Assembly: GCA_965222175.1 (NCBI GenBank)
Contig: OZ244938.1
Location: 4,722,710 to 4,786,709 of the forward strand
DNA length: 64,000 nt
From: NORP240 sp965222175
Lineage (GTDB): Bacteria > Pseudomonadota > Gammaproteobacteria > Pseudomonadales > Pseudohongiellaceae
Direction of reading: 5' to 3'
The notes under the pieces are model-generated. The model searched no databases. It was not told the DNA's origin and saw only the letters and a list, made by a program, of their open reading frames with translations. The first letter of the stretch is position 1. Each line of letters starts with the position of its first letter. A program made the translations under genes and the position numbers. Shown one piece after another: positions 25,872-34,434 of the stretch.

Positions 25872-26276
25872 TCATTCCTGCAGGTGAAGGCTGACGTCGT
25901 ATCCGGCCTGACCCGCACGGGCCAGCAGTTCGTCGGCGGCGCTGCCCTGGCGCCGTCTTGCCCGTGCCCAGAGCTTGCTGGAACGCGTTCCCGAGCGGCA
26001 GTAGGCGTGCACACGCTTGCCACTGTTCAGCAGCTCGAGAAACCTGGCGACGTCGCTGTCGGCAACCGCGTCTCCCACAAAAGGCAGGTGGTGACATGCC
26101 ATGCCGAGGTTGTCACAGCTCTGCTCGATATCCCTGAATTCAGTCTGACCCGCGACCTCCCCGTCCGGGCGGTTACACACCACGATTGCCACGCCCTGAC
26201 GCTGTAGCTCGGCAACGTCGTCGACGTCGATCTGGTCCGAAACGGAAACCTGGTTGTCCAGGCTGATCATTTTCAT
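25872..26276 (-). CDS. TIGR01244/DUF442 family sulfur-transferase/phosphatase-like protein (Blh N-domain type)
   Basis: Protein of about 134 residues: MKMISLDNQVSVSDQIDVDDVAELQRQGVAIVVCNRPDGE, then CHHLPFVGD and the active-site loop HAYCRSGTRSSKLWA, a C-x5-R signature of the dual-specificity-phosphatase fold. In Blh fusion proteins this domain precedes a persulfide dioxygenase/metallo-beta-lactamase domain and is thought to act as a sulfurtransferase. Here it is a separate gene lying directly between the dioxygenase and SQR genes. The start at 26276 is chosen over the TTG at 26291; the Met at 26270 is also possible. Role in persulfide handling is inferred from context. Confidence 0.88.
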   Translation of the reverse strand: MKMISLDNQVSVSDQIDVDDVAELQRQGVAIVVCNRPDGEVAGQTEFRDIEQSCDNLGMACHHLPFVGDAVADSDVARFLELLNSGKRVHAYCRSGTRSSKLWARARRRQGSAADELLARAGQAGYDVSLHLQE

Positions 26277-26324
26277 GGGCGCTCTCTTCAAGGGTGGTTG
26301 CGTGTCAGGTTGAACCGGCCTCCG

Positions 26325-27224
26325 TCAGGACTTGAACAGGTTAACCGGCAGTTTCAGGTAAACCCGCCCATTATCCTCTGCTGCGGGAAAGTTTCCAGCC
26401 CGCATGTTGACCTGCAGCGACGGCAGGATCAGGTTGGGCACATCCAGGCCCTTGTCCCGCTTCTCGCGCATGGCGACAAAGGCATCTTCATCGGTTCCCG
26501 CCTTGACGTGAATATTGTGTTTCAGCTGTTCCGCCACGGTGGTTTCGTACTCCAGTTCCCGGTCTTCGCTGTAGTCGTGGCACATGAACAGGCGGGTCTC
26601 CTTCGGCAGGCTCAATAGCTTGTTAATCGAACGATATAAAATGCGCGCGTCCCCGCCGGGAAAGTCGGCGCGGGCGGTACCGGTATCCGGCATGAACAGG
26701 GTATCGCCGACAAAAGCAGCGTCACCGATAAGATGGGTCATGCAGGCCGGCGTATGGCCCGGTGTGGCAATGGCCAGGGCTTCCAGGTTGCCTATCATGT
26801 AACTTTCATTGTCGCGGAACAGGTGGTCGAACTGGGATCCATCCCGGAGGAATTCGGGCCCGGCATTGAAAACCTTGCCGAAAGTCTTCTGCACGATGTC
26901 GATATGCTCGCCGATGGCGATTCTGCCGCCGACAGCGGCCTTGATGTAAGGGGCGGCGGACAGGTGATCGGCGTGGGCGTGGGTTTCGATCAGCCACTGG
27001 ACGGCAAGCCCGTTATCCCGCACATGGGCGATGATGGCGTCGGCGCCTTCATGACTCACGGTTCCGGAGGGATAGTCGAAATTCAGCACCGAGTCGATTA
27101 TGGCGCAGTGGTCGGACTGCGGATCCTTGACGAGGTAGGAAAAGGTGCAGGTCTGCCTGTCCAGGAACGGCAGGATGTCCGCGGTCATAGCGGGCATCGG
27201 TTCGTTGTTCAGTTCGGCGGTCAT
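26325..27224 (-). CDS. Persulfide dioxygenase-like metallo-beta-lactamase-fold protein (ETHE1/PDO/Blh clade)
   Basis: Protein of 299 residues. The metal motif THAHADHL carries His82, His84, Asp86 and His87; further ligands are His in ATPGHTPACMTH and Asp in FVGDTLFMPDTGTARADFPGG, and the C-terminal His in FMCHDY. The MPDTGTARADFPGGDA segment is typical of the PDO/Blh clade, which binds a single iron and oxidises glutathione persulfide to sulfite. It is first in the operon PDO-DUF442-SQR and divergent from the FisR gene. The ATG at 27224 is preceded by GGGAGAG. Two sigma54-like promoter sites lie about 80-115 bases upstream. Confidence 0.92.
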   Translation of the reverse strand: MTAELNNEPMPAMTADILPFLDRQTCTFSYLVKDPQSDHCAIIDSVLNFDYPSGTVSHEGADAIIAHVRDNGLAVQWLIETHAHADHLSAAPYIKAAVGGRIAIGEHIDIVQKTFGKVFNAGPEFLRDGSQFDHLFRDNESYMIGNLEALAIATPGHTPACMTHLIGDAAFVGDTLFMPDTGTARADFPGGDARILYRSINKLLSLPKETRLFMCHDYSEDRELEYETTVAEQLKHNIHVKAGTDEDAFVAMREKRDKGLDVPNLILPSLQVNMRAGNFPAAEDNGRVYLKLPVNLFKS

Positions 27225-27302
27225 AGCGTACTCTCCCGGGTGGTGGTCGGCGAGGGGGTTACTGTGTCAACACTGTCAAGACGTGGTGGTACGATTTCCA
27301 GA

Positions 27303-27339
27303 TTGCAGGTTGTATGCCGGTGTTGCAGCTTGCATGCCA
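27303..27339 (-). promoter_or_regulatory. Two tandem sigma54-like -24/-12 elements
   Basis: On the minus strand TGGCAT-N5-CTGCA (27323-27339) and CGGCAT-N5-CTGCA (27303-27319) each keep the invariant GG-N10-GC spacing of sigma54 promoters (consensus TGGCAC-N5-TTGCW). They sit about 80-115 bases before the persulfide dioxygenase start, the expected target of the divergent FisR-type activator. Confidence 0.55.
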
Positions 27340-27433
27340 GGTTTTTCCCTTTTCTCTTACTCATTGATAAATGGATGAAAAGTCAGGATCACACGGGAAA
27401 TGCCGATCCTCGTCATTGACTTCCGGGCGTGGT

Positions 27434-27451
27434 TTTGTCAGTTTTGACAAA
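27434..27451. promoter_or_regulatory. Palindrome, candidate FisR upstream activating site
   Basis: TTTGTCA-GTTT-TGACAAA is a perfect 7-bp inverted repeat about 95-130 bases upstream of the sigma54-like sites and just before the fisR start. TGTCAA half-sites recur at 27267-27283. This is a suitable place for enhancer binding, but could also be an autoregulatory operator. Confidence 0.45.
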
Positions 27452-27477
27452 GTTTTTTGCTGAAAATGACAGGGCTT

Positions 27478-28866
27478 ATGAAGCAGATTGCCAGTGATCG
27501 ACCGGCACTCACCCGGGAGCTGACTCCCATGCTGGAGGGTTATGACTGTCCGGCAATCCTGGTGTCGGCGGATTACCGGATACTGGCCACCAACGCCCTG
27601 TACCTGGAGACCTTCGGCGAAATCGACATGGATGGCTTTCCGCGCTGCTTCGAGATTTCCCATGGTTACCAGGTGCCCTGCGACCAGGCCGGCGAAGACT
27701 GCCCGTTACAGGCTGTACGCCAGTCCGGTTCCCGTGAGCGGGTACTGCATATCCACCAGACTCCGCGAGGTCGGGAGCACGTGGATGTGGAGATGATTCC
27801 CATTAACAATCAGCAGGGTGACCTGGAATTCTTCGTGGAACTGCTGAAACCGGTGCCCCTGGCCAGCGGTACCGTGGATGAAAAGGAGTTCGTGGGGCGC
27901 AGTCCGGCATTCAACCGCATGCTGGAACGGGTGGCGAGGGTGGGTTCCACCGATGCCTCGGTATTGTTACTGGGGGAATCCGGTACCGGCAAGGAACTGG
28001 CGGCCCGGGCCATTCACATGGCCAGCAGGCGGAACCAGAAATCCCTGGTCACGCTGGAATGTGCCGGGCTGACCGAGGCCCTGTTCGAAAGCGAGCTGTT
28101 CGGTCACGTGAAAGGCGCATTTACCGGTGCCCAGGTCAGTCGGAAGGGTCTGGTTGAACTGGCTGACGGCGGCACCCTGTTCCTTGACGAAATCGGTGAC
28201 GTGCCGCTGACGATGCAGGTCAAGCTGCTGCGCCTGCTGGAGACCGGTACCTTCAGGCGGGTCGGCAGTGGCGACGTGCAGAGCTCTGATTTTCGCCTGA
28301 TCTGCGCCACCCACAAGAACCTGGCTGCCATGGTGGACGAGGGCACCTTCAGGGCCGACCTGTATTACCGGATCAATGTCTTTCCCATTCACCTGCCGTC
28401 CCTGGGGGAACGTCGGGAAGATATTCCGCTGCTGGTAAAATCCCTGCTCAAGCGACTGTCTGCCGGCAAGGAATACCACGTCACGGATTCGGCCATGCGG
28501 ATGCTTTGCCATCGACAGTACCGGGGAAATATCCGGGAATTGCGCAACCTGCTGAACCGTGCCCTGGTTTTTGCCGATTCCAACGTGATCGATCGCCACG
28601 TGCTGCAGGAGTGTCTGGAAGGGGAGGCGGACGGGTCCGTATCCGCGGCGGGACACCGGGAGTTGCCCGGGGAGATTGCGGACCACCACCATGCCCCTGG
28701 CGATACCACGGACGAACCGGTTAATGATGGGTCCTGGATGGATCTTAAAACCAATGAACGCAACTACCTGCAGCAGCTGATGACGGCGTGCAACGGGGAC
28801 AAGGAACAGGTGGCGGCGATTGCCGGCATCAGTGTCAGGTCCCTCTACCGCAAACTGGAGCAATAG
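27478..28866 (+). CDS. fisR: FisR-type sigma54-dependent activator of sulfide oxidation
   Basis: Protein of 462 residues. An N-terminal sensor domain (PAS-like, 20-125) contains Cys57, Cys68 and Cys75; the 11 and 7 residue spacings equal those of the three sulfane-sulfur-sensing cysteines of characterised FisR (Cys53/64/71). The AAA+ domain has GESGTGKE (167-173), the sigma54-contact loop GAFTGA (213-218) and Walker B GGTLFLDEIGD (231-241). A Fis-type helix-turn-helix closes the protein (VAAIAGISVRSLYRKLEQ). It is transcribed divergently from the PDO-DUF442-SQR operon, which it should switch on when persulfide accumulates. ATG 27478 has AGGG upstream; TTG 27457 and ATG 27466 are possible earlier starts. 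Confidence 0.88.
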   Translation: MKQIASDRPALTRELTPMLEGYDCPAILVSADYRILATNALYLETFGEIDMDGFPRCFEISHGYQVPCDQAGEDCPLQAVRQSGSRERVLHIHQTPRGREHVDVEMIPINNQQGDLEFFVELLKPVPLASGTVDEKEFVGRSPAFNRMLERVARVGSTDASVLLLGESGTGKELAARAIHMASRRNQKSLVTLECAGLTEALFESELFGHVKGAFTGAQVSRKGLVELADGGTLFLDEIGDVPLTMQVKLLRLLETGTFRRVGSGDVQSSDFRLICATHKNLAAMVDEGTFRADLYYRINVFPIHLPSLGERREDIPLLVKSLLKRLSAGKEYHVTDSAMRMLCHRQYRGNIRELRNLLNRALVFADSNVIDRHVLQECLEGEADGSVSAAGHRELPGEIADHHHAPGDTTDEPVNDGSWMDLKTNERNYLQQLMTACNGDKEQVAAIAGISVRSLYRKLEQ

Positions 28867-29027
28867 CCGGTCCGGCTGCGACGTTGCCGCGACATTATCA
28901 GTAACCAGGTGCGCACCGCGATTTACTTACCGGTATAACCCGGCACCGCCACCTTCCCCGGTCCGCTTCCCTGGCTGGCACCTGGAGGCCCCAGGGTTCC
29001 TGCGCACCGTGCCATATTGCCTCGGGA

Positions 29028-29549
29028 CTATTGCAGCCCCAGCAGGCTTTCCGGGTCAGGACGGAATATAAGGTAGCGGATATCGGTGTCCAGGCTGCTG
29101 AACCAGTGAGGTGTATTCCCCGGAATGATGATCACGTCTCCGGGGACCACCTGGCGACTGACGCCGCCCTGGATGGAGGTACCGGCAAAGTTGGGCCTGC
29201 CGGTAAGGCGGCTGTTGCCTGTGCTTTCCTCCTCCTGGATAACCCCGCCGGTAACCAGCGTACCGGTGCCGGCCACGATGTAGTAGATCTCGGTGACCGA
29301 TGTCTGGTGCCTGATGGGCCGGCCGGGCAGGGAACGGGGTCGAAAAACCCCGAATACTCCGATGTTGTAGCCCCCGACATCCACCACCCTGATGGCCCGG
29401 TCACTGATCCGGTCGTCCGGCAGCGCATCGATAAAGGCGTCGATGTCCGCCGCCGTCACGTCGGTGGCATCGGGGAACTGCTGTCCGCTGGCGGCAGGCA
29501 GGAGCAAGATCAAAAGTAATGGCAAAACGCGTTTCGGTAATCCGGTCAT
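29028..29549 (-). CDS. Exported cupin, paralogue of the one at 15299-15787
   Basis: Protein of 173 residues with a signal peptide (RVLPLLLILLLPAASG). The cupin core reads HQTSVTEIYYIVAGTGTLVTGG (motif 1) and VVPGDVIIIPGNTPHWF (motif 2), giving metal ligands His, Glu and His. An insert with TGRPNFAGTSIQGG between the motifs is shared with the other cupin. The ATG at 29549 has AGGAG eight bases upstream; the same frame runs open to 29819 but that part belongs to an older gene relic. Function unknown. Confidence 0.8.
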   Translation of the reverse strand: MTGLPKRVLPLLLILLLPAASGQQFPDATDVTAADIDAFIDALPDDRISDRAIRVVDVGGYNIGVFGVFRPRSLPGRPIRHQTSVTEIYYIVAGTGTLVTGGVIQEEESTGNSRLTGRPNFAGTSIQGGVSRQVVPGDVIIIPGNTPHWFSSLDTDIRYLIFRPDPESLLGLQ

Positions 29550-29686
29550 GGTTTGTCTCCTGGTTGTCCGGTAGGCAACCCCTGTCCCGGGTTGAGGCAA
29601 CCGGTATCGGTATGTCGTTGAGCTCGTCATCATAAATTGAGCCAGCCCAGTATGACAGGCAAACAGGGCCGGCAGTACAACAACGA

Positions 29687-29879
29687 AGTCAGACGCCTGG
29701 TCGATGCTTCGCCAGATCTCTGCCAGTGGCTTGCGAGGCGATGGCTGCTCCATGTCGCGCTTGTCCTCCGGCAGTCTGTCCGGCTCGGCGATCACGCCAA
29801 CGGCGAAGCCGCAGATCACCCTGAACCGGCCCCGGTCGAGATCGAGATACTCGTAGACCCGGTCGCGGTGCCCGGTTTC
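29687..29879 (-). pseudogene. Possible C-terminal relic of a nitroreductase-like protein
   Basis: In the frame continuing upstream of the cupin start, the minus strand encodes HRDRVYEYLDLDRGRFRVICGFAVGVI..., then LPEDKRDMEQPSPRKPLAEIWR. This has coding-like composition and resembles nitroreductase C-termini (a V-x-C-G-F-A-x-G strand followed by R-K/E-P-L-x-E). There is no start codon or upstream domain. Assignment is from a short pattern only; the region 29550-29956 holds nothing else. Confidence 0.3.
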
Positions 29880-29956
29880 TTTGGTCTGCCTAATTGTTCA
29901 GTACGATTTCAGTACGATGCGGATACCGGATGATCCAGCGCCGGCCCGGCTGACGA

Positions 29957-31558
29957 TCAGGCAGCGAGAGCTTCCTTATCCTGTTTGTCCGCCTGCTCAT
30001 CGGCGGCCAGGGGATTCATCAGCAGGTATTCGAAAGCGGCCACGCCGGCCTTGGCGCCTTCACCCAGGGAAATGACAATCTGTTTGTAAGGTACCGTGGT
30101 GACGTCGCCGCAGGCAAAGATTCCAGGCACCGAAGTCCGGCAGTGGTAGTCGACGACTATTTCGCCATGGGAATTCAATTCCACCACGCCGTCGACAAAC
30201 TGACTGTTGGGTACCAGACCGACCTGTACAAAAACCCCGGACAATGGCAGCGTCATCGCTTCGCCAGTCTGGCGATCCTGGTAGTCGATACCGGTTACCT
30301 TGCCGTTACCGGCGTTGATCCTTCTGGTCGCCACGTTGCGCAGGATGGTGATGTTGTCGGTGGCTTCGGCCCGCTCAATCAGCACCCGGTCCGCCTTCAG
30401 TTCCGGCATGAACTCGAACACGGTGACCGATTTGACGATGCCTGCCAGGTCCAGTGCGGCTTCGATGCCGGAGTTACCACCGCCGATTACCGCCACATCC
30501 CTGCCCTTGTAGAAAGGGCCGTCGCAGTGGGGGCAGTAGGCCACGCCATTGCCGATGTTTTCCTTCTCACCCGGGACGCCCAGTTCCCGCCACCTGGCAC
30601 CGGTGGCGATAACCACGGATCGTGAGCGCAGGATTTCGCCGGAAGACAGCACCATGCGCTTGATGCCGTCGGTGTCCAGTTCCTTCACCCGCAGGTGTTC
30701 CTTCAGGGTAATGTCATATTCCTGCAGATGGCTTTTCAGGGAATCGCTAAGCGCGGACCCGGTGGTCCGCGGAACCGAGATCAGGTTTTCAATACCCAGG
30801 GTATCCCTGACCTGGCCGCCGAACCGATCTGCCACCATGGTGACTTGAAGTCCCTTGCGGGCCGCGTAGATGGCGGCGCTGACACCGGCAGGACCGGCGC
30901 CGATAACGGTGACGTCCTGCAGCGGCAGGGATTGCCGGGGCTGGCTGTCGGCCGCCGGCGGATACAGTTCCAGCAGCCGGTCCATCAGCCGGGCGGCGTC
31001 CACTTTGCCGTTGGCAAAAACCTGGCCGTTGAGGTACACCGCGGGTACGCCCTGGAGTTTGCGCTGCTCCACCAGGTCCGGGAACAGTCCGCCGTCGATC
31101 ATTTCGGCGCTGATGTTACCGTTCAGCAGGGCGAACTGATTCAGTGCCTGGACCACGTCGGGGCAGTTGTGACAGGACAGGGAGACAAACACCTCGAAAT
31201 GCAGACTGTCCTGAACACCGCGAACCGCGCTCTTGAGGCCGTCGTCCAGCTTGATATCCGTGCCGGACGCCTGGAGGATTGCCAGCACCAGGGAGCTGAA
31301 CTCGTGACCGCCGGGTATCCCGGAAAAACTGATACCGGTAGGTTGCCCTGCAGACTCCAGTCGAAAAGTAATCGGGCTGCGGCCCACGTCTTGTTTTTCC
31401 TCCAGTGTCAGCTTGTCGGAAACACTGCAGACCTGATGCAGAAAATCCCTCAGTTCGGCCCGCTTTGGATGTTCACCCGTCTGCAGGACCAGTGTCACCG
31501 GCCGTTGCATGGTGTCTGCATAGCTTTGCAGTGCCTTCAGTATGTCTTGCGTAATCAT
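29957..31558 (-). CDS. ahpF: Alkyl hydroperoxide reductase subunit F
   Basis: Protein of 533 residues: N-terminal tandem thioredoxin-fold domain with redox site SCHNCPDVV, FAD-binding motif VIGAGPAGVSAAIYAARKG, catalytic CPHCDGPFYKG disulfide, NAD-binding VIGGGNSGIEAALDLAG, and the C-terminal FACGDVTTVPYKQIVISLGEGAKA block. It transfers electrons from NADH to AhpC. The start at 31558 is preceded by AGAGGAG; the frame is open to 31645 but that part overlaps the ahpC end. It follows ahpC by 73 bases on the same strand, an ahpCF operon divergent from oxyR. Confidence 0.97.
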   Translation of the reverse strand: MITQDILKALQSYADTMQRPVTLVLQTGEHPKRAELRDFLHQVCSVSDKLTLEEKQDVGRSPITFRLESAGQPTGISFSGIPGGHEFSSLVLAILQASGTDIKLDDGLKSAVRGVQDSLHFEVFVSLSCHNCPDVVQALNQFALLNGNISAEMIDGGLFPDLVEQRKLQGVPAVYLNGQVFANGKVDAARLMDRLLELYPPAADSQPRQSLPLQDVTVIGAGPAGVSAAIYAARKGLQVTMVADRFGGQVRDTLGIENLISVPRTTGSALSDSLKSHLQEYDITLKEHLRVKELDTDGIKRMVLSSGEILRSRSVVIATGARWRELGVPGEKENIGNGVAYCPHCDGPFYKGRDVAVIGGGNSGIEAALDLAGIVKSVTVFEFMPELKADRVLIERAEATDNITILRNVATRRINAGNGKVTGIDYQDRQTGEAMTLPLSGVFVQVGLVPNSQFVDGVVELNSHGEIVVDYHCRTSVPGIFACGDVTTVPYKQIVISLGEGAKAGVAAFEYLLMNPLAADEQADKQDKEALAA

Positions 31559-31631
31559 GCGTCGATCTCCTCTGCGGGTAAGCAGGCGGGATGCGTCATC
31601 CACCGGGTGGCGATGACGCATCGGGTCACTC

Positions 31632-32195
31632 TCAGATTTTGCCAACCAGGCTCAAGGTCGGGGCCAGGGTCTCTTCGCCTTCCTCCCAGGCGGCAGGACA
31701 GACCTCTCCGGGGTTGGCCCGCACATACTGCGCCGCTTTGACCTTGCGCAGCAGCTCTTCGGCATTCCGGCCGATACCCTCGGCAGTGATTTCCATGAAC
31801 TGGATTATTCCGTCGGGATCAACCAGGAAGGTGCCACGATCAGCCAGGCCTTCGGCTTCGCGCATAACGCCGAAGTTCCTGGTGAGGGTGCCGGTGGGAT
31901 CCCCCACCATGGTGTACTGGATTTTGCCGATCCTGTCGGACGAATCGTGCCAGGCCTTGTGGGTGAAATGGGTATCCGTGGACACGGCGTAAATGTCGAC
32001 ACCGCGCTGCTGAAACTCACCGTGATGATCGGCCAGGTCCGCCAGCTCGGTGGGGCAGACGAAGGTGAAATCGGCGGGGTAGAAGAAAAACACCGCCCAC
32101 TTGTCCTGGATGTCGGCGTCGCTGACGTCGACGAATTCGCCCTGGCGGAAGGCCTTGGCGTTGAAGGGTTTAATCGGTGTATTGACCATTGCCAT
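31632..32195 (-). CDS. ahpC: Alkyl hydroperoxide reductase subunit C (2-Cys peroxiredoxin)
   Basis: Protein of 187 residues. Peroxidatic Cys47 lies in FYPADFTFVCPTELADL, and resolving Cys166 in GEVCPAAWEEG. YAVSTDTHFTHKAWH and GVMREAEGLADRGTFLVDPDG are typical AhpC blocks. It reduces hydrogen peroxide, organic peroxides and peroxynitrite and is re-reduced by AhpF from the next gene. It is divergent from oxyR, with OxyR-like half-sites in the shared upstream region. Confidence 0.98.
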   Translation of the reverse strand: MAMVNTPIKPFNAKAFRQGEFVDVSDADIQDKWAVFFFYPADFTFVCPTELADLADHHGEFQQRGVDIYAVSTDTHFTHKAWHDSSDRIGKIQYTMVGDPTGTLTRNFGVMREAEGLADRGTFLVDPDGIIQFMEITAEGIGRNAEELLRKVKAAQYVRANPGEVCPAAWEEGEETLAPTLSLVGKI

Positions 32196-32288
32196 CGGGT
32201 AAATCTCCTTTTCAGTTCGCTACGTAATAAATTGCCTAGTGACGCTGATCAGGATAGGGCGTGGACCAAATTAAATAAAATTGATTAA

Positions 32289-32325
32289 ATAGAAGATCAT
32301 GTTCTAAAAAATAGATTGATATACC
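32289..32325. promoter_or_regulatory. Partial OxyR-like site between ahpC and oxyR
   Basis: ATAG occurs at 32289-32292 and 32311-32314, exactly 22 bases apart as in the OxyR motif (ATAG-N7-CTAT-N7-ATAG-N7-CTAT). The alternate half-sites at +11 and +33 (TGTT, TACC) match poorly. Position between ahpCF and oxyR is right for OxyR control. Confidence 0.35.
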
Positions 32326-32341
32326 AGGTAGCAACCACGCG

Positions 32342-33235
32342 ATGATTTCCTTGAGGCAGATTCACTACGCGCTGGCAGTGGAGCAGACACTGCACTTCAA
32401 GCATGCGGCAGAACACTGCGCGGTTTCCCAGTCGGCCCTGAGTACGGCCCTGGCCGAGATGGAAAAGCAGCTGGGCTTCCAGGTTTTTGAGCGCGACAAT
32501 AAGAAGGTCCTGGTAACGCCCATCGGGCGCCAGATGCTGGCAATGGCCAGGCAGATCAAGCTCCAGGTGGACGACCTGCACCGACTGGTTGACCAGGTTA
32601 ACGAACCACTGTCAGCGACGCTATCCCTGGGGATGATTCCCACCGTCGGTCCGTATCTGTTACCCCGCCTGCTGCCGGCACTGGCACGGGAATACCCGTC
32701 GCTGCAGCTCAACGTGGTGGAAGAGCAGTCCCAGGACCTGGTTTCCCTGTTGCGGAACGGTGACCTGGATACCGCTATCCTGGCCCTGCCCTACGATCAC
32801 CAGGGGCTGTTGGCGTTGAATTTCTGGGCAGAAAATTTTTTCCTGGTCACCCACGTGGATGACAGCCTGGCGCAGAAACCGGTTATTCATGCCAGCGAGT
32901 TACAGCCGTCAAGGTTGATGCTGCTCAAGGAAGGTCACTGTCTTAAAGATCATGCCCTGGCTGCCTGTCGATTGACGGCGGAAACCACCCACAGCCTGCA
33001 GGCCACCAGCCTGCTGACCCTGGTACAGATGGCGGCCGGCAGGCTCGGCACCACCCTGGTGCCGGAGATGGCTCTTGAACAACTGGTCCACACCAATCCC
33101 CGGCTGGCCTGTATTCCATTGTCCGAGCCGGGACCTCACCGGGAACTGGCCTTCCTGGTACGGCCCAACTACCCCGGGGTTGACGATATTCAGTTGCTCA
33201 TCGCCCTGCTGAAGCGCGCCCTGGAGAACGGTTAA
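32342..33235 (+). CDS. oxyR: LysR-family peroxide sensor OxyR
   Basis: Protein of 297 residues: N-terminal winged helix (LRQIHYALAVEQTLHFKHAAEHCAVSQSALSTALAEMEKQLG) and a LysR effector domain. Cys200 in MLLKEGHCLKDHAL and Cys209 (AACRL) have the nine-residue spacing of the disulfide pair Cys199/Cys208 in E. coli OxyR. Its oxidised form activates peroxide-defence genes, here most obviously the divergent ahpCF. Length and motifs agree fully with the family. Confidence 0.95.
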   Translation: MISLRQIHYALAVEQTLHFKHAAEHCAVSQSALSTALAEMEKQLGFQVFERDNKKVLVTPIGRQMLAMARQIKLQVDDLHRLVDQVNEPLSATLSLGMIPTVGPYLLPRLLPALAREYPSLQLNVVEEQSQDLVSLLRNGDLDTAILALPYDHQGLLALNFWAENFFLVTHVDDSLAQKPVIHASELQPSRLMLLKEGHCLKDHALAACRLTAETTHSLQATSLLTLVQMAAGRLGTTLVPEMALEQLVHTNPRLACIPLSEPGPHRELAFLVRPNYPGVDDIQLLIALLKRALENG

Positions 33236-33293
33236 GGGCCTGGCAGCCGATAAGAATGTAAGATAATTCACTACCTGCGCAGGTGACTCTGTA

Positions 33294-34403
33294 ATGACAA
33301 TGCTTGGCGAGTGGCAACCTTATGGAAACGTGGCGCCGGAACAACTGGACCGCCTGGCCAATCGCCTGCTGGTGGCGACGGCCCTGCTGATGTTCGTTCC
33401 CCTGGCGGGCTCGTTGGCAAGACTTGCCGATACCGGCTGGTTGTTCATCTATACCTTTCAGTCGCTATTGTACGGCAGCACGCTGTTGATATTCCTGGTC
33501 AGAAACCTGTTAGGCACACGTTTCAAGGCAGCTTACCTGGTGGTCGCGTACTACCTGATTCCGGCGCTGGGCATCTATTCCCTGGGACAGCTGAAAGGGG
33601 GAATCATGTATCTCCCGATAGCTATCGTCATAGCGGTCTTTTACTTCGGCCCGCGTGTAGTCGCCCTGCTGGCAGTCATCGGTATTTCCGGTCTGGCCTT
33701 TGTGGCCCAGGGTTTTATTGCCGGTCGGTTGAATTCGGCAATCTCACTGGAAGTGGCCAATACCAGTATTCCACAATGGGCAAATTTCGGGTTTTCCTTT
33801 TTCGCGTTTTTCGTGATGTTTGCCATTGTCATGTTCGGCTATCGCACAATACTTGCGGCAAAGGTCGGCGAGACAGAGCAGCAGCGCGATGAAATACTGC
33901 AGCTGAAAAACTATGACCAGCTCACCGGTGTGGCCACCCTGCCGCTGGCACTGGATTTCCTGGAAACCGCCCTTGCCGCGGCGAAGGAGAAGAGCGTCCA
34001 GGGAGCGCTGTTGCTCGTTCGGCTGGAAAACCTGGAACAGATCATCGACACACGTGGCTTCGAGGCCGGCGAGCAGGCTGTGCAGGCGGCCGGTTCGCGC
34101 CTGTCAACCTTGTTGAGACCTGAAGACTTGCTGGCCCGGGTCGGCGGGAGTCGTTTCCTGGTGGTGATTCCCAGCCTGGAAGGCAGCAAGCGCGTCGAGT
34201 TCCTTGCCCAGATGATTCATGAACAAATGGCCAAAGCATTGGTGCATACGCTGGCCGACGGCGATGAACTGCATCTGCAATGTAAAATCGGTATCACCCT
34301 GTTTCCTGCAGGCGACCTGACAGCCGAACAATTTGTGCAGCGGGTTAATACCGCCAGGTACCATGCGGAGAAGAAGGGTCTCGACACCTTTCTGCTGGAA
34401 TAG
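33294..34403 (+). CDS. Membrane protein with degenerate GGDEF domain
   Basis: Protein of 369 residues. Six hydrophobic helices (about 30-180, including LLVATALLMFVPLAGSL and YLPIAIVIAVFYFGPRVVALLAVIG) precede a diguanylate-cyclase-like domain starting YDQLTGVATLPLALDFLE. The signature loop reads RVGGSRFLVVIP where active enzymes have GG(D/E)EF, so the catalytic acids are lost. The entry motif and C-terminal ARYHAEKKGLDTF remain recognisable. It should not make c-di-GMP and may act as a sensor or GTP-binding scaffold. It lies 58 bases after oxyR, possibly cotranscribed. Ends immediately before a 13-bp minisatellite. Confidence 0.82.
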   Translation: MTMLGEWQPYGNVAPEQLDRLANRLLVATALLMFVPLAGSLARLADTGWLFIYTFQSLLYGSTLLIFLVRNLLGTRFKAAYLVVAYYLIPALGIYSLGQLKGGIMYLPIAIVIAVFYFGPRVVALLAVIGISGLAFVAQGFIAGRLNSAISLEVANTSIPQWANFGFSFFAFFVMFAIVMFGYRTILAAKVGETEQQRDEILQLKNYDQLTGVATLPLALDFLETALAAAKEKSVQGALLLVRLENLEQIIDTRGFEAGEQAVQAAGSRLSTLLRPEDLLARVGGSRFLVVIPSLEGSKRVEFLAQMIHEQMAKALVHTLADGDELHLQCKIGITLFPAGDLTAEQFVQRVNTARYHAEKKGLDTFLLE

Positions 34404-34434
34404 CTGGCTGGTACAGGTTTTAGTATAGGTATCT

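Noticed and set aside
24618..26207. Plus-strand 529-residue frame across SQR and DUF442 genes
   Set aside because: Antisense shadow of two well-identified genes with a low-complexity product.
29637..29933. Plus-strand 98-residue frame
   Set aside because: Antisense to the possible nitroreductase relic, which shows better protein-like composition.
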